DNA from: a virus
Length of the DNA stretch: 64,000 nucleotides
Reading direction: 5' to 3' (one strand)
Virus record (IMG/VR): IMGVR_UViG_3300017963_000208
Coordinates: 43,566-107,565 of that record
Below the pieces are notes generated by a model. That model ran no database searches. It saw nothing but the letters and a program-made list of their open reading frames with translations, and was not told where the DNA came from. Of the stretch, positions 34,175-42,877 are shown piece after piece (position 1 is the first letter of the stretch; the number at the start of each line of letters is the position of its first letter). A program made the position numbers and the translations under genes.

Positions 34175-34985
34175 CTACCTGTCCCAACATCTCTAACTGC
34201 TCTACGTTGTCTGTTTTTGGTGGAAGCTCTGGTTCAAACTCTTCCTTTTTGACGCTAATCACCAGTTCTTCAGGCATCTCTAAGTGAATACGTTTATATA
34301 AAGATTTCACCAATGACTTCATTTTTGTCTCTGATGGAGGCTTGCCAAAAGTCTTTCTGCGTACCCCTCTCCTCAAATTACCCCGCTTGCGGGCGGGCAT
34401 AACTTGGTCAGCTAGACCTAAAGCTATAGTTTCTTCGGCTGATAGAAACACATCCCTGCTACAAATGGTCTTCCAAAAGGCAGCAGACATAAAGGAATTG
34501 TCGGCATACATTTTAAACAGCCTATCATCCAACCTTCTCTCTTCTTCACTGTTGATGGCCATGTCTACTCCAGTGCCTTCCCCTTCCCAAGAACCGCCGT
34601 GTACCATAACAGTGGTGTTTTCAGATAGATACCTTTCATCGCAGACAGCCATGATCCAGGTACCAGCACTCATAATAAAGCCGTAGCCCCTGAAAATGAA
34701 CTTACAAGAAGACTGTTGGATTTTATCAACTAGGGTGAGCATGGGGTAAGCATCCCCTCCGTATGAAGAGAATACCAACTCGATGGGCTCAGTCTCGTTT
34801 ATATCCAACATCTTGTCTATAGCTCTAACCGCATAGGATATTGTGCTAAAATCAACTTCGTCCCCGTCTGGGAAAGCCACATCTCCAAAGTAAATACGCC
34901 GCTTGTAGAGGTCTACCCCGTACCGTAGGTAATTCTCTAATGCGTCGTTTTCCTTTTTGATTTTTGCCTTGTCGCCTCTGTTCAT
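34149..34985 (-). CDS. ClpP-like serine protease, cytoplasmic
   Basis: A 278-residue ClpP-family protein with a full triad by pattern: Ser106 (GFIMSAGTW), His129 (VMVHGG) and Asp178 (CSRDVFLSAEE). SSYGGD at 73-78 corresponds to the 'NSPGG' loop. A C-terminal extension of about 75 residues (basic then acidic) is not in bacterial ClpP. It might pair with a host ATPase or process phage proteins. It overlaps the PhoH gene by 4 bases. Confidence 0.8.
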   Translation of the reverse strand: MNRGDKAKIKKENDALENYLRYGVDLYKRRIYFGDVAFPDGDEVDFSTISYAVRAIDKMLDINETEPIELVFSSYGGDAYPMLTLVDKIQQSSCKFIFRGYGFIMSAGTWIMAVCDERYLSENTTVMVHGGSWEGEGTGVDMAINSEEERRLDDRLFKMYADNSFMSAAFWKTICSRDVFLSAEETIALGLADQVMPARKRGNLRRGVRRKTFGKPPSETKMKSLVKSLYKRIHLEMPEELVISVKKEEFEPELPPKTDNVEQLEMLGQVDEKTDTEK

Positions 34986-35875
34986 AATTCCTCACTAGCC
35001 CATACCGCTAATCTGGACCTCTCTGATTTAAGTAAATGGATATGTCCAATAAAATCAGCATTTTTACCAGCTTCAACGGCTGTAACCAAGCCATTATTAG
35101 TGCTATCCAGCCCTTTTTCAAAGATTTGATCAGGGTCACCTACCATGATTATCTTAGAGTTCTCTGCGGGCCTAGAAAGCACCTGCTTAACAATCTCCCT
35201 ATCTAGGTTTTGAGCTTCGTCTACTATAATCACCGCGTTAGAAATACTACGGCCTTGAATAAAAGTTATAGGACTAAGCTCTATCCGCCCATTGTTGTAC
35301 TTGGTAAAATTCATATCCTCGTAATTGATAGTCATTTTATCCAACTCATACTCAGGAACTCCCAAGACCTCAAAGTTGTCGTAGAAAGAACCTAACCAGG
35401 GCCGTACCTTACTATACATATCTCCCGGCAAAAAGCCGATATCCCGACCAACGGGTACAAAGTTTTTACACAAAACTACTTTATTAATCTTACCCTGCTT
35501 TAACTGCTCCATAGCAAAGGCCATGGCTAGCAGAGTTTTACCACTACCCGCCCTACCCGTAATGGTAATCAAATCAATTTCAGGGTCCAACAAAAGGCTC
35601 ATAGCCATATACTGCTCTTTGTTTCTCGCCTTAATACCTGACATTTGGATATCTTGAGGAATTAGGCGGATGTCTTTTTCTTTGACTACTGCTAAAGCAC
35701 TCTGTTGTCCATCTTTAAGAACCAGTCCCATATTTGGGAAGGTGGTTTCGGTAACTTTAGATAAGGGCAATTTTTTATTTTTATATAAGTCTCCTACGTG
35801 TTGGAAATCATTGATTACTTTCACTCCCGTGTATAATCCTTTGGGCTTCTGGGACTTTTTTGACACTTTCTTCAT
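34982..35875 (-). CDS. phoH: PhoH-like ATPase
   Basis: A 297-residue protein of the PhoH type: Walker A GRAGSGKT (residues 107-114), GRDIGFLPGD near residue 139, and Walker B VIIVDEAQN (about 214-222). PhoH proteins are P-loop ATPases linked to RNA handling and are common in phages. The PIN domain of cellular PhoH2 is absent. The ATG at 35875 gives a 68-base overlap with the kinase gene; a GTG start near residue 18 would shorten it. Confidence 0.9.
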   Translation of the reverse strand: MKKVSKKSQKPKGLYTGVKVINDFQHVGDLYKNKKLPLSKVTETTFPNMGLVLKDGQQSALAVVKEKDIRLIPQDIQMSGIKARNKEQYMAMSLLLDPEIDLITITGRAGSGKTLLAMAFAMEQLKQGKINKVVLCKNFVPVGRDIGFLPGDMYSKVRPWLGSFYDNFEVLGVPEYELDKMTINYEDMNFTKYNNGRIELSPITFIQGRSISNAVIIVDEAQNLDREIVKQVLSRPAENSKIIMVGDPDQIFEKGLDSTNNGLVTAVEAGKNADFIGHIHLLKSERSRLAVWASEEL

Positions 35876-36533
35876 AGAACATCCTTGCCTTATCGTTTAA
35901 TTCTTCTAAGGTGCCATTATTTTCCACTACGTAATCATACTCTGATTCTTCTCCGAGAGAGTTTTCAGAGGGGTGAGCGTCTAGCGATTCCTTACCCGGT
36001 CTAACAATTCTTACTAGAATGGCCTCAAACTCTTCCTTCAATCTGCGGCGCTCATTCTCAAACCTAGCATCTGTAATCACCCAATTCTCTGGAGAGTTGG
36101 TAATACGTTGGAATAATACATCTACGTGGTAGGTGTCTATCAGACGCCGGCAGATGTCAGTGCCCACAAACTGTAATATTTCTCTTGCTGTAAAGAGCTC
36201 GGTGGGCTTTCCTGTCTGCTTAATAGGTCTATGAATATATTCCTCTTCTATCCGCCGACACTCCTCAGCAAGACCCGTCAGGTCGTGGGTGCGTCCCATC
36301 CATCTCCGGATCAGTAAAAAATGCTTGCTGGTGAACCTACGAGGTACTGAAAGCCTCATCTTCTTACCTTCGGGAGTGTTAATCATATGTTCAGTGAGAT
36401 TAAAGATACTTTTACACATCTCCTTGAGATTGTGGGCAAAAGAACCTTGTTGAAATCCCCGTTTGGTCAAGGAATTGGCAAACGCATCCTTACCCGCTTC
36501 TTTTTCTCCTGCAATAGCTATAACTTTCCTCAT
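35808..36533 (-). CDS. Deoxynucleoside monophosphate kinase (T4 gp1-like)
   Basis: A 241-residue kinase with the P-loop GEKEAGKD (residues 9-16) and VITDAR near residue 151 (conserved in phage dNMP kinases), ending in a charged helix. It phosphorylates dNMPs, allowing use of host breakdown products and, with ThyX, dTTP production. It overlaps phoH by up to 68 bases. Confidence 0.75.
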   Translation of the reverse strand: MRKVIAIAGEKEAGKDAFANSLTKRGFQQGSFAHNLKEMCKSIFNLTEHMINTPEGKKMRLSVPRRFTSKHFLLIRRWMGRTHDLTGLAEECRRIEEEYIHRPIKQTGKPTELFTAREILQFVGTDICRRLIDTYHVDVLFQRITNSPENWVITDARFENERRRLKEEFEAILVRIVRPGKESLDAHPSENSLGEESEYDYVVENNGTLEELNDKARMFYEESVKKVPEAQRIIHGSESNQ

Positions 36534-36536
36534 ATG

Positions 36537-37274
36537 TTACCCACTGATAATTTTGTCATTTAATCGACACTTATAGTTTACTATCCTATGAATATTGTGG
36601 AAAAATAAACCATTAGGCTTCACTACAGCCGTAGCGAATCCCAAAGACCAGTTAGAAAAGTCCTTGATATAATCGGCTTTGTTTTTATCACCTAACCAGC
36701 CGGGGGTGAAAGCTACGTGAGCCTCACCCATTTCATTCACTTTCAAGGCTTCCTCAATGGTGTGTACGTGGCCAAAACATACGGAGTGCTCATACTTATC
36801 TAACATTGCTCTAGATACGTTTTTACGAGCTATGGTCCCATGTACCACTACCAGCTTACCCAAGCGATGATGTTTACCATATGGATAGTATTTATAACCA
36901 CGCTCTTTGAGTCCTAGTAGGGTCTGGGTATCCACTAGACCAAACAATTCAGGAGCTTTGTTCTTGATAAAACTGTTCAGTCGTTCCTCATGGTTGCCTT
37001 CCATGAACACCTTCTCGGCTTTGGGAAACAGCTTATCTATTCTGTCCAGCACCCGATTAGCCTCTTCTACTTCCTGCTTCAGAAATCTATCTCTCTTAGG
37101 GTCCTTATCGTACCTACTGATAGAGTAGTTATCAATAAAATCCCCCAAGATGATTATGATATCTGGCTTGAACGCCCGTCCAGCCTTGAACACAAGTTCC
37201 AAAGCCTTTTGGTCGTGGTAGGGCACATGCACATCTGGGATAATTAATGCTTTCTTATCTTTTTTTCTGGACAT
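36537..37274 (-). CDS. Calcineurin-like metallophosphoesterase A
   Basis: A 245-residue protein with all metal-binding motifs: DVH (residues 14-16), GDFIDN, GNHEER, VVHGT and GHVHT. Substrate is unknown; such phage enzymes act on phosphodiesters of nucleic acids or nucleotides. It is one of three in the window and lies between DNA polymerase and the dNMP kinase. Confidence 0.85.
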   Translation of the reverse strand: MSRKKDKKALIIPDVHVPYHDQKALELVFKAGRAFKPDIIIILGDFIDNYSISRYDKDPKRDRFLKQEVEEANRVLDRIDKLFPKAEKVFMEGNHEERLNSFIKNKAPELFGLVDTQTLLGLKERGYKYYPYGKHHRLGKLVVVHGTIARKNVSRAMLDKYEHSVCFGHVHTIEEALKVNEMGEAHVAFTPGWLGDKNKADYIKDFSNWSLGFATAVVKPNGLFFHNIHRIVNYKCRLNDKIISG

Positions 37275-37285
37275 TTATCTTTCCT

Positions 37286-39442
37286 TTACTTAGTTTCTGA
37301 CAAAGCCTTGGCAATCTTAGGTTCAGCCACCAAGGGAACACTTAGCTTATAAGTGTTTTCCATCTTGTCTTTCATTATTTGAGCCACTTCCTGCGTATCT
37401 TCCTCCATACACTCACTTATTATCTCATCATGTATTTGCCCCAGGATGTAGGCTTTCAGACCTCTTTTTTTGAACTCCTTGTTAATGGCTATCATCGCCC
37501 GGTTAGTTATAGAGGCTGCCAAAGACTGAATAGGAAAATTTACTCCGAGATTTAGCAACTTGTTTAAAATTCTCTTGTCTGCTCTGGCGCGAGAAGTCTT
37601 TAAACGGTCAACACCATCCATTCTTCTCTTTCGTCCTGTCTCGTTAGCAATTTCTCCCTTTTTCAGGATACATCCATGACATCTAAGAACATACTCTTTT
37701 AGATTAGGGTATTTATTCCAGTAATGCTGCAATTTCTTTTGAGCTTCTTTTACATCACAGTCTAAAATCTTGGCTAGTTTCCACTGCTTCATACCATACG
37801 CAATCCCCAAACCAATCTCTTTAGCGTCTTGTCTCTTTTGGGGATGCTTCTTCTTGGCCTCATTTGCATCACATCTCAGTTCAAAAAAGTCTATGGCTAC
37901 AGTTCCATAGAAATCTAATCCCTTAACAAAAGCCTCAATAAGACGCTTCTCTCTGCTCATATGGGCAAAACATCTGGGCTCCAGTTGTGAATAGTCAGCT
38001 CCCACCAAAGCCATGTTTTTTCTGGCGATTATACCCCTTTTTATTCTTGTGTCTTCCCTGGGCAAGTTTTGGTAGTTGGGATTCTTGCAAGCAAATCGTC
38101 CCGACTCTGTACCAAACTGCATCCAATCCGGATGTATGACCCCATCTACATTCAATTCCAAAGCTGCTTTTACGTAAGTGTTCAACAACTTATTGGCCTT
38201 ACGCATCTGTACAATCTTACCCACAAAAGCATATTTGCTTTCAAATATCGCCAACACATCTTCATCTACCTGATAATTACCAGCCTCAGTTACCTTGATA
38301 GGCTTCTCTTTGAGGTGGGTAAACAAAATCTCCCCCAACTGTGGGTTACTATCTAAATTAATCAGGTATCTCTGATCCGCTTTTTTAGCCATCTGTATCC
38401 TGGCAGCATGAATTTTATTGCCTTCCAGAGCTATAAATTCCTCGTCTGTGAGCTGTCCAAGCTTCCATTTCAATAGATTACTCTCTGGATGATCTTCGAG
38501 AGTCTGTTCTATGACCTTCTTAGCAAAAGTAGGAGACCCTTTCTTGTTGTAAATAATAGGAAATCCCTCATCCACAAACATCTGTTTGAAGAGATTTCCT
38601 CCACTCTTCATGGGTGCTTTATCATTGAGTATGGCCTCTTCCATACCGTGATACATCTTAGAGTAATCTTTCTTGAGGTCGGCGTGAATCTCATCTTCAA
38701 TAGACTGGGCTTCTTGTTTCAACTCATCATGTAATTGTTGGTAGTACTCTAAATCTACTTGCATGCCTCTAGAGTGCATGGTAAGTACAATTTCCACCAG
38801 GGGCATGACTTCTTCATCATAAAAGAACTTGTATAACCCCTCTTGGTTAAGTAAGTCCTCAAATTTATAAAACAACTGAAGGGTCATATCTGCATCTGAA
38901 GCAGCATACTTACCTAGAATGATGGGATCGGCTTTGCCAAAGTCTTTCTCGTCCTTATTCCATTTACCACCATTCTTTTTCACCGACTCTTTAAGGTCAT
39001 TCTGAGGGGTATCCCACCCTTCCCCTAAATACTTGACTGCACAAGATTTCAGCTTGTGGGGCTTCTTCTCATCTAATGTGTGCTTCATCAAGATGGTATC
39101 TGCATGAAGGCGAGGAAGACAGTCTACTCCCATTGTATTCCTAAGAACCGAAATGTCAAATACACTATTGTGCATGACAATTTTTTTCTCAGGACTTTCT
39201 AGTAAGCCTATTAACTTAGCCCGGACCTCGAACAACTCCTCATCGTTCAAGCCCTGGGTTGTTATATAGAACGCTTCGCCCGCCCTCACACAGAGAGAAA
39301 TACCCAGGAGTTCGCAGGTGAAGCTATCTAAGCCGGTAGTCTCAGTATCTACCGCTATTATACCTCTAATTGGGGTAAGATAGTCAAAGACTTTTCTGCG
39401 CTTATCTTGGGTATCTGCTATATAATATTGTGAATTAATCAT
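37286..39442 (-). CDS. DNA polymerase I-type replicative polymerase (family A)
   Basis: A 718-residue family A DNA polymerase with a 3'-5' exonuclease. Exo I is VDTETTGLD (Asp32, Glu34), Exo II has Asp96, Exo III Asp183 after Tyr179. Polymerase motif A is DYSQLEPR (Asp483, Glu488), motif B has Lys541, Leu545 and Tyr549, motif C is HDE (671-673). Leu545 corresponds to position 762 of E. coli Pol I. No 5'-3' exonuclease domain is present. It should be the phage replicase, encoded with the primase-helicase (8-base overlap). Confidence 0.95.
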   Translation of the reverse strand: MINSQYYIADTQDKRRKVFDYLTPIRGIIAVDTETTGLDSFTCELLGISLCVRAGEAFYITTQGLNDEELFEVRAKLIGLLESPEKKIVMHNSVFDISVLRNTMGVDCLPRLHADTILMKHTLDEKKPHKLKSCAVKYLGEGWDTPQNDLKESVKKNGGKWNKDEKDFGKADPIILGKYAASDADMTLQLFYKFEDLLNQEGLYKFFYDEEVMPLVEIVLTMHSRGMQVDLEYYQQLHDELKQEAQSIEDEIHADLKKDYSKMYHGMEEAILNDKAPMKSGGNLFKQMFVDEGFPIIYNKKGSPTFAKKVIEQTLEDHPESNLLKWKLGQLTDEEFIALEGNKIHAARIQMAKKADQRYLINLDSNPQLGEILFTHLKEKPIKVTEAGNYQVDEDVLAIFESKYAFVGKIVQMRKANKLLNTYVKAALELNVDGVIHPDWMQFGTESGRFACKNPNYQNLPREDTRIKRGIIARKNMALVGADYSQLEPRCFAHMSREKRLIEAFVKGLDFYGTVAIDFFELRCDANEAKKKHPQKRQDAKEIGLGIAYGMKQWKLAKILDCDVKEAQKKLQHYWNKYPNLKEYVLRCHGCILKKGEIANETGRKRRMDGVDRLKTSRARADKRILNKLLNLGVNFPIQSLAASITNRAMIAINKEFKKRGLKAYILGQIHDEIISECMEEDTQEVAQIMKDKMENTYKLSVPLVAEPKIAKALSETK

Positions 39443-41423
39443 GTTCTAAGTGATGTCTCAATGCTTCTAAGGCCATTTCTTCTTCTTCTACTAAGTCCCT
39501 GATAATACCAGAGGGACCATGCCAAAATACATCCACTCTCTTACTTGGACCTAACCTGTTTTTTACCATCTTAATAGACATGGTGAAATCATGGTCGGGA
39601 TGAGTGAGTCCAAAAGGCCTCCAACAATTAATCTGTGTGGAAGCCTTCTCTTCCCAGGCCCCAGAACCTTTAGCTAGTACCTCGGCGTCTTTTCCCCCTC
39701 TAGGAGTCTGGGACAGACCCAGAATACAAACGCCTGTCTCTTTAGCTAAATTGGTTATCGCAATAGCATTTTCAGTATGCCTTGCGTATCCCTCTTTCTC
39801 TGAGTGGAGCAACTGCACATAGTCTACAATGACTAAGTGAGGCTTAGTTCCCTCCAGAGCTTCTTGAGCCTTGATCTCATCCCTAATGTTCTCCACAGAG
39901 ATTTGGGTATTGTAATCTATCAACACATTGTCGGATAGAGAATCAAATACCGCTTCCGCCTCTTCCACCAACGCCTCATTCTTTCTAGCATGGGCGATCA
40001 TAAAATCTTTACCGCTCCATTTTGGCCTGCCGTGTTCATCTCTTAATAATATAGGTGCAAATCTTTGGACTAACATCTCTTCGGCCATGTCCATGCTAAA
40101 GAATAGGGCCTTGATACCGGCTCTGCTAGCATTATCTAAAATGTTAAGCATCAAACTAGTTTTGCCTGTACCGGGCTTCCCTACAATGAGGTTGAAGGTG
40201 CCTTTAAATAGAGGCATTTCACCGTCCAAACCTTTTAAACCAGTTGGAACGATGTTACTGAAATACTCCCTGAAAAACGGTTTAGAACGTCTATAAGAAT
40301 CGGCTACAGAAACAACCCTCTTAGTACGACTCTTGCTTCTAGATAAATAACAACTATTATCACATACCTCAGATAGAATAGAATCGTTACATCCAAAATC
40401 GTAGTCATTACTGAGGGCCTGTTTAGCTATCCTCTCCAGGTCATACTCGCTCATAGGGTCCAGCTTGGCTTTCTCAGGATCAGCAGCATCCATCTTATCG
40501 AGAACGCCTCTGAGCTTACCAACGATAACTTCCAAGGGCATGCCTTGTTTCTTCTCATGGACGGCTATTCTGAGTAGTGAGCTGTCTCTGTACTGCGTCA
40601 CAGTGCCTTGGCAGAGCCTCCAGACACAAACCTTCTGTCCTCTAGGACATCGGCCTGAATCAGGCAGCCCTTCCGAGTTCATGGTAATTCCCGTGGACGC
40701 CGATTGACGAACTGCGTTTTGTATATCCTTAATGACTTTCTTGGCCAATTCGGATAACTTAGTGGTATCTGAAATAGAATCAAACTCTACCGGCACTCTC
40801 ATCTGGATGCAATACTTTTGGATTTCCTTAATAGATGAATCCCTAAGCATCTTGATGGGGAGGCTAGTTTTGAATAAGTGAACTTCATGGTTGTCAATTG
40901 TGGAGGCTTTCTGGTGTATAGACCCCACAATGCGGTACAACCTATTGTGGTTATATATAACCCTGTCAAAGCTTTCTAGCTCCTGCGCCAGACTAAGACA
41001 GAACCGCTTAATTACGTAGGGAATATTCTCGTTAAACTCATTGTCAATTCCCGAGATACCCTCTGTCTTTAGCTCTAGGGCAAACCCCTTACGTCCACTG
41101 AAAAATATTCCTACTTCAGAGTCTTTAATGTTGTACTCAGTTTTCAGCCTTTCTATGAGTTTCAAAGAGTCCTGTCTGGCTATCTCCAGGTCGTTGTTAT
41201 CAAAATCAAAAACCAACCGATCAATACCAGCCTTTCCACGGTACCCCGAAACGGTCCCTTTCTCCTTTACGTGGTCCAAGAAACTCTGGTCATAAAAGAA
41301 CAAGCTTCTATAACAATCCTCTTGGGGATCAAGGTGTTTCGGTAGGTCCGTGAGAGGAATAACGGTATTTCTCTTCTCGGCTTTCTGTGACAGTCCTTTT
41401 CTAAACTCAATAAAACGGGTCAT
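39435..41423 (-). CDS. Fused AEP-type primase and DnaB-like helicase
   Basis: A 662-residue protein. Residues 65-180 look like an archaeo-eukaryotic primase: DFD (73-75), SGRKGFAL (109-116) and RIVGSIHQK (164-172). The usual His after 'SGxxGx' is Ala115. A Cys-rich middle part has Cys259, 266, 271, 345, 354 and 358 and may hold a metal or Fe-S cluster. The C-terminal 280 residues are a DnaB-type helicase with Walker A GKPGTGKT (415-422), Walker B VIVDYVQLL and LSQTPRGG. It unwinds and primes for the polymerase. The AEP assignment is by motif order. Confidence 0.8.
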   Translation of the reverse strand: MTRFIEFRKGLSQKAEKRNTVIPLTDLPKHLDPQEDCYRSLFFYDQSFLDHVKEKGTVSGYRGKAGIDRLVFDFDNNDLEIARQDSLKLIERLKTEYNIKDSEVGIFFSGRKGFALELKTEGISGIDNEFNENIPYVIKRFCLSLAQELESFDRVIYNHNRLYRIVGSIHQKASTIDNHEVHLFKTSLPIKMLRDSSIKEIQKYCIQMRVPVEFDSISDTTKLSELAKKVIKDIQNAVRQSASTGITMNSEGLPDSGRCPRGQKVCVWRLCQGTVTQYRDSSLLRIAVHEKKQGMPLEVIVGKLRGVLDKMDAADPEKAKLDPMSEYDLERIAKQALSNDYDFGCNDSILSEVCDNSCYLSRSKSRTKRVVSVADSYRRSKPFFREYFSNIVPTGLKGLDGEMPLFKGTFNLIVGKPGTGKTSLMLNILDNASRAGIKALFFSMDMAEEMLVQRFAPILLRDEHGRPKWSGKDFMIAHARKNEALVEEAEAVFDSLSDNVLIDYNTQISVENIRDEIKAQEALEGTKPHLVIVDYVQLLHSEKEGYARHTENAIAITNLAKETGVCILGLSQTPRGGKDAEVLAKGSGAWEEKASTQINCWRPFGLTHPDHDFTMSIKMVKNRLGPSKRVDVFWHGPSGIIRDLVEEEEMALEALRHHLEHD

Positions 41424-41681
41424 TTATTCCTCTGGCATAAAAACTTTGAGCAACACATCGGGCTTCTTACTATCTTCCTCAGAATCGGTCTTAAAGGAGT
41501 TCTCAATAAGAATACAGTTGTTGTCACTTAATAGAAGCTCTGCTTGGTCCTCTTTACGTCTAAGAACGACCTCATACTTATCATCCTCGCGGTTTCCCGT
41601 GAACCTACATGAGGTATAGGAGAATCCGTTGTCGTTCACTTTTTCCCATCCTGCTGCTAGGACGATGCTCTTATCAGCCAT
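41424..41681 (-). CDS. Small acidic protein, unknown (85 aa)
   Basis: Starts MADKSIVLAAGWEKVNDNGF and has a beta-rich body (YEVVLRRKEDQAELLLSD) with an acidic end. Its stop abuts the helicase start. It lies in the recombination/replication operon and could be an ssDNA-binding or helicase accessory protein; nothing in the sequence proves this. Confidence 0.6.
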   Translation of the reverse strand: MADKSIVLAAGWEKVNDNGFSYTSCRFTGNREDDKYEVVLRRKEDQAELLLSDNNCILIENSFKTDSEEDSKKPDVLLKVFMPEE

Positions 41682-42132
41682 TTTTCTTTTCCTCCTTGGG
41701 GTTTTTCTTTGTCTTTTTCTTTGCTTTTTTTGGTTTTTCTTCTTTATCCTTCTTGTTCTTTTCGTGAACCGCGTCTAACATTAGAAAGAAACGAGCCATC
41801 TGAACTCTCTGAGCAATTGCAAATGCGTGAGTTTCCACTCCTGGTTGGACATCAACTTTGAGATCAGGCTCAGGAAATTGAAGAGTGGCTATGAGAACTC
41901 TTAGTAGACCTCTGGCACTTATCTTATTGCTACCACTACTCTTAATAGCAGTCTTTAGGTCTCTTTCAAGAGTTATCATTCCTCCATGGTAATCCCTAAG
42001 AGAGATTTGCTTCATCTCATCTTTGGAGATCGCAGGAACCTCTGACCCTTTTTCCTTTTCCTCTGCTAGAGAAGTAACATCTGTTACCTTTTCCTGGTTT
42101 TTGACTTTCTCTTCTTTTTTATCCTTGGTCAT
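41674..42132 (-). CDS. Lys/Glu-rich protein, unknown (152 aa)
   Basis: The ATG at 42132 is preferred (MTKDKKEEK, with GGAG upstream and a 14-base overlap with the annealase stop). The N-terminal third and C-terminal 30 residues are Lys-rich and disordered; the middle (about 45-120) is helical with ALELQ-like Leu spacing. It may tether to nucleic acid. It is encoded between annealase and helicase. Confidence 0.6.
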   Translation of the reverse strand: MTKDKKEEKVKNQEKVTDVTSLAEEKEKGSEVPAISKDEMKQISLRDYHGGMITLERDLKTAIKSSGSNKISARGLLRVLIATLQFPEPDLKVDVQPGVETHAFAIAQRVQMARFFLMLDAVHEKNKKDKEEKPKKAKKKTKKNPKEEKKNG

Positions 42133-42877
42133 TAAACGACACTCCATCGAAATTTTCACTTAACCCGCTCTCTGCGAATGAAGCTGTAGAATCCTCTGTT
42201 TCTGAGAAACTACTAAACCTATCAGAACCATTCCCTCCCTTGGGGGGCTCCTTAGCAGTCTTCGCCTCAGTCTTGGCCTCATTTTTGGGGGCTTCGGTCT
42301 TCGTTTTAAATCCGCCGCCACTATTACTAGGTTTCTTAAAACCTCCACTGTTAGTGCTCTTAGGCTTATTGGCTTTGAATCTAGAGTTGGAAACAGGTTC
42401 TACAGTTACGTCTGCCCCTGTGGAATCTAAAGTTCCCCTGTAAGCCTCATTACCAATAGAAAGAAGAGATAGTGACTTGCCTATAGCATCGGTGATAGCT
42501 CCTTTGATAGCATCAGCCATAGCTCCGTGGACAACAAAAGAACCTCCAGCGTGGGTTCCCGTTTCGTAGGCCACATTACCATTATCATCCATGAATTGTA
42601 GACTGACTAATGCAGTAACAGCAGTACGGGTTTTGTTTGATCCAGAAACCTCATACTCTAAAGCATCAATCTTGTAGTCATGGAGAACGTGTTTCCACTT
42701 ACCTGTACCAAAGGCTCCATTCATCGCATCAATGAGGTACTGGGACTTATAGCCTACGGGTGTAAAGCGTTGCTTCCCCGTATCGTTGCCCATTTTCTTG
42801 ATCTGAACAGCTTCTTTTCCAAAGCCTTTCAGAATCTCATTAGCTTTTTGGGCTTTCTCCGTCAAATTGAACGTCAT
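42119..42877 (-). CDS. Rad52/Sak-type single-strand annealing protein
   Basis: A 252-residue protein starting at 42877 (GAGG site in the stop-side of the upstream gene). Residues about 40-150 match the Rad52/22 pattern: LIDAMNGAFGTGKWKH, YETGTHAGGS and KGAITDAIGKSLSLLSIGNE. The C-terminal 90 residues are low-complexity Lys/Ser/Gly/Glu, as in many annealases. It anneals complementary ssDNA, in partnership with the exonuclease encoded just upstream. It forms a lambda Red-like pair. Confidence 0.75.
   Translation of the reverse strand: MTFNLTEKAQKANEILKGFGKEAVQIKKMGNDTGKQRFTPVGYKSQYLIDAMNGAFGTGKWKHVLHDYKIDALEYEVSGSNKTRTAVTALVSLQFMDDNGNVAYETGTHAGGSFVVHGAMADAIKGAITDAIGKSLSLLSIGNEAYRGTLDSTGADVTVEPVSNSRFKANKPKSTNSGGFKKPSNSGGGFKTKTEAPKNEAKTEAKTAKEPPKGGNGSDRFSSFSETEDSTASFAESGLSENFDGVSFNDQG

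Noticed and set aside
42695-42712. Another copy of the ACTTACC block of the regulatory element inside the annealase gene
   Set aside because: It lies in coding sequence and lacks the AGAGGR block at 12-base spacing.
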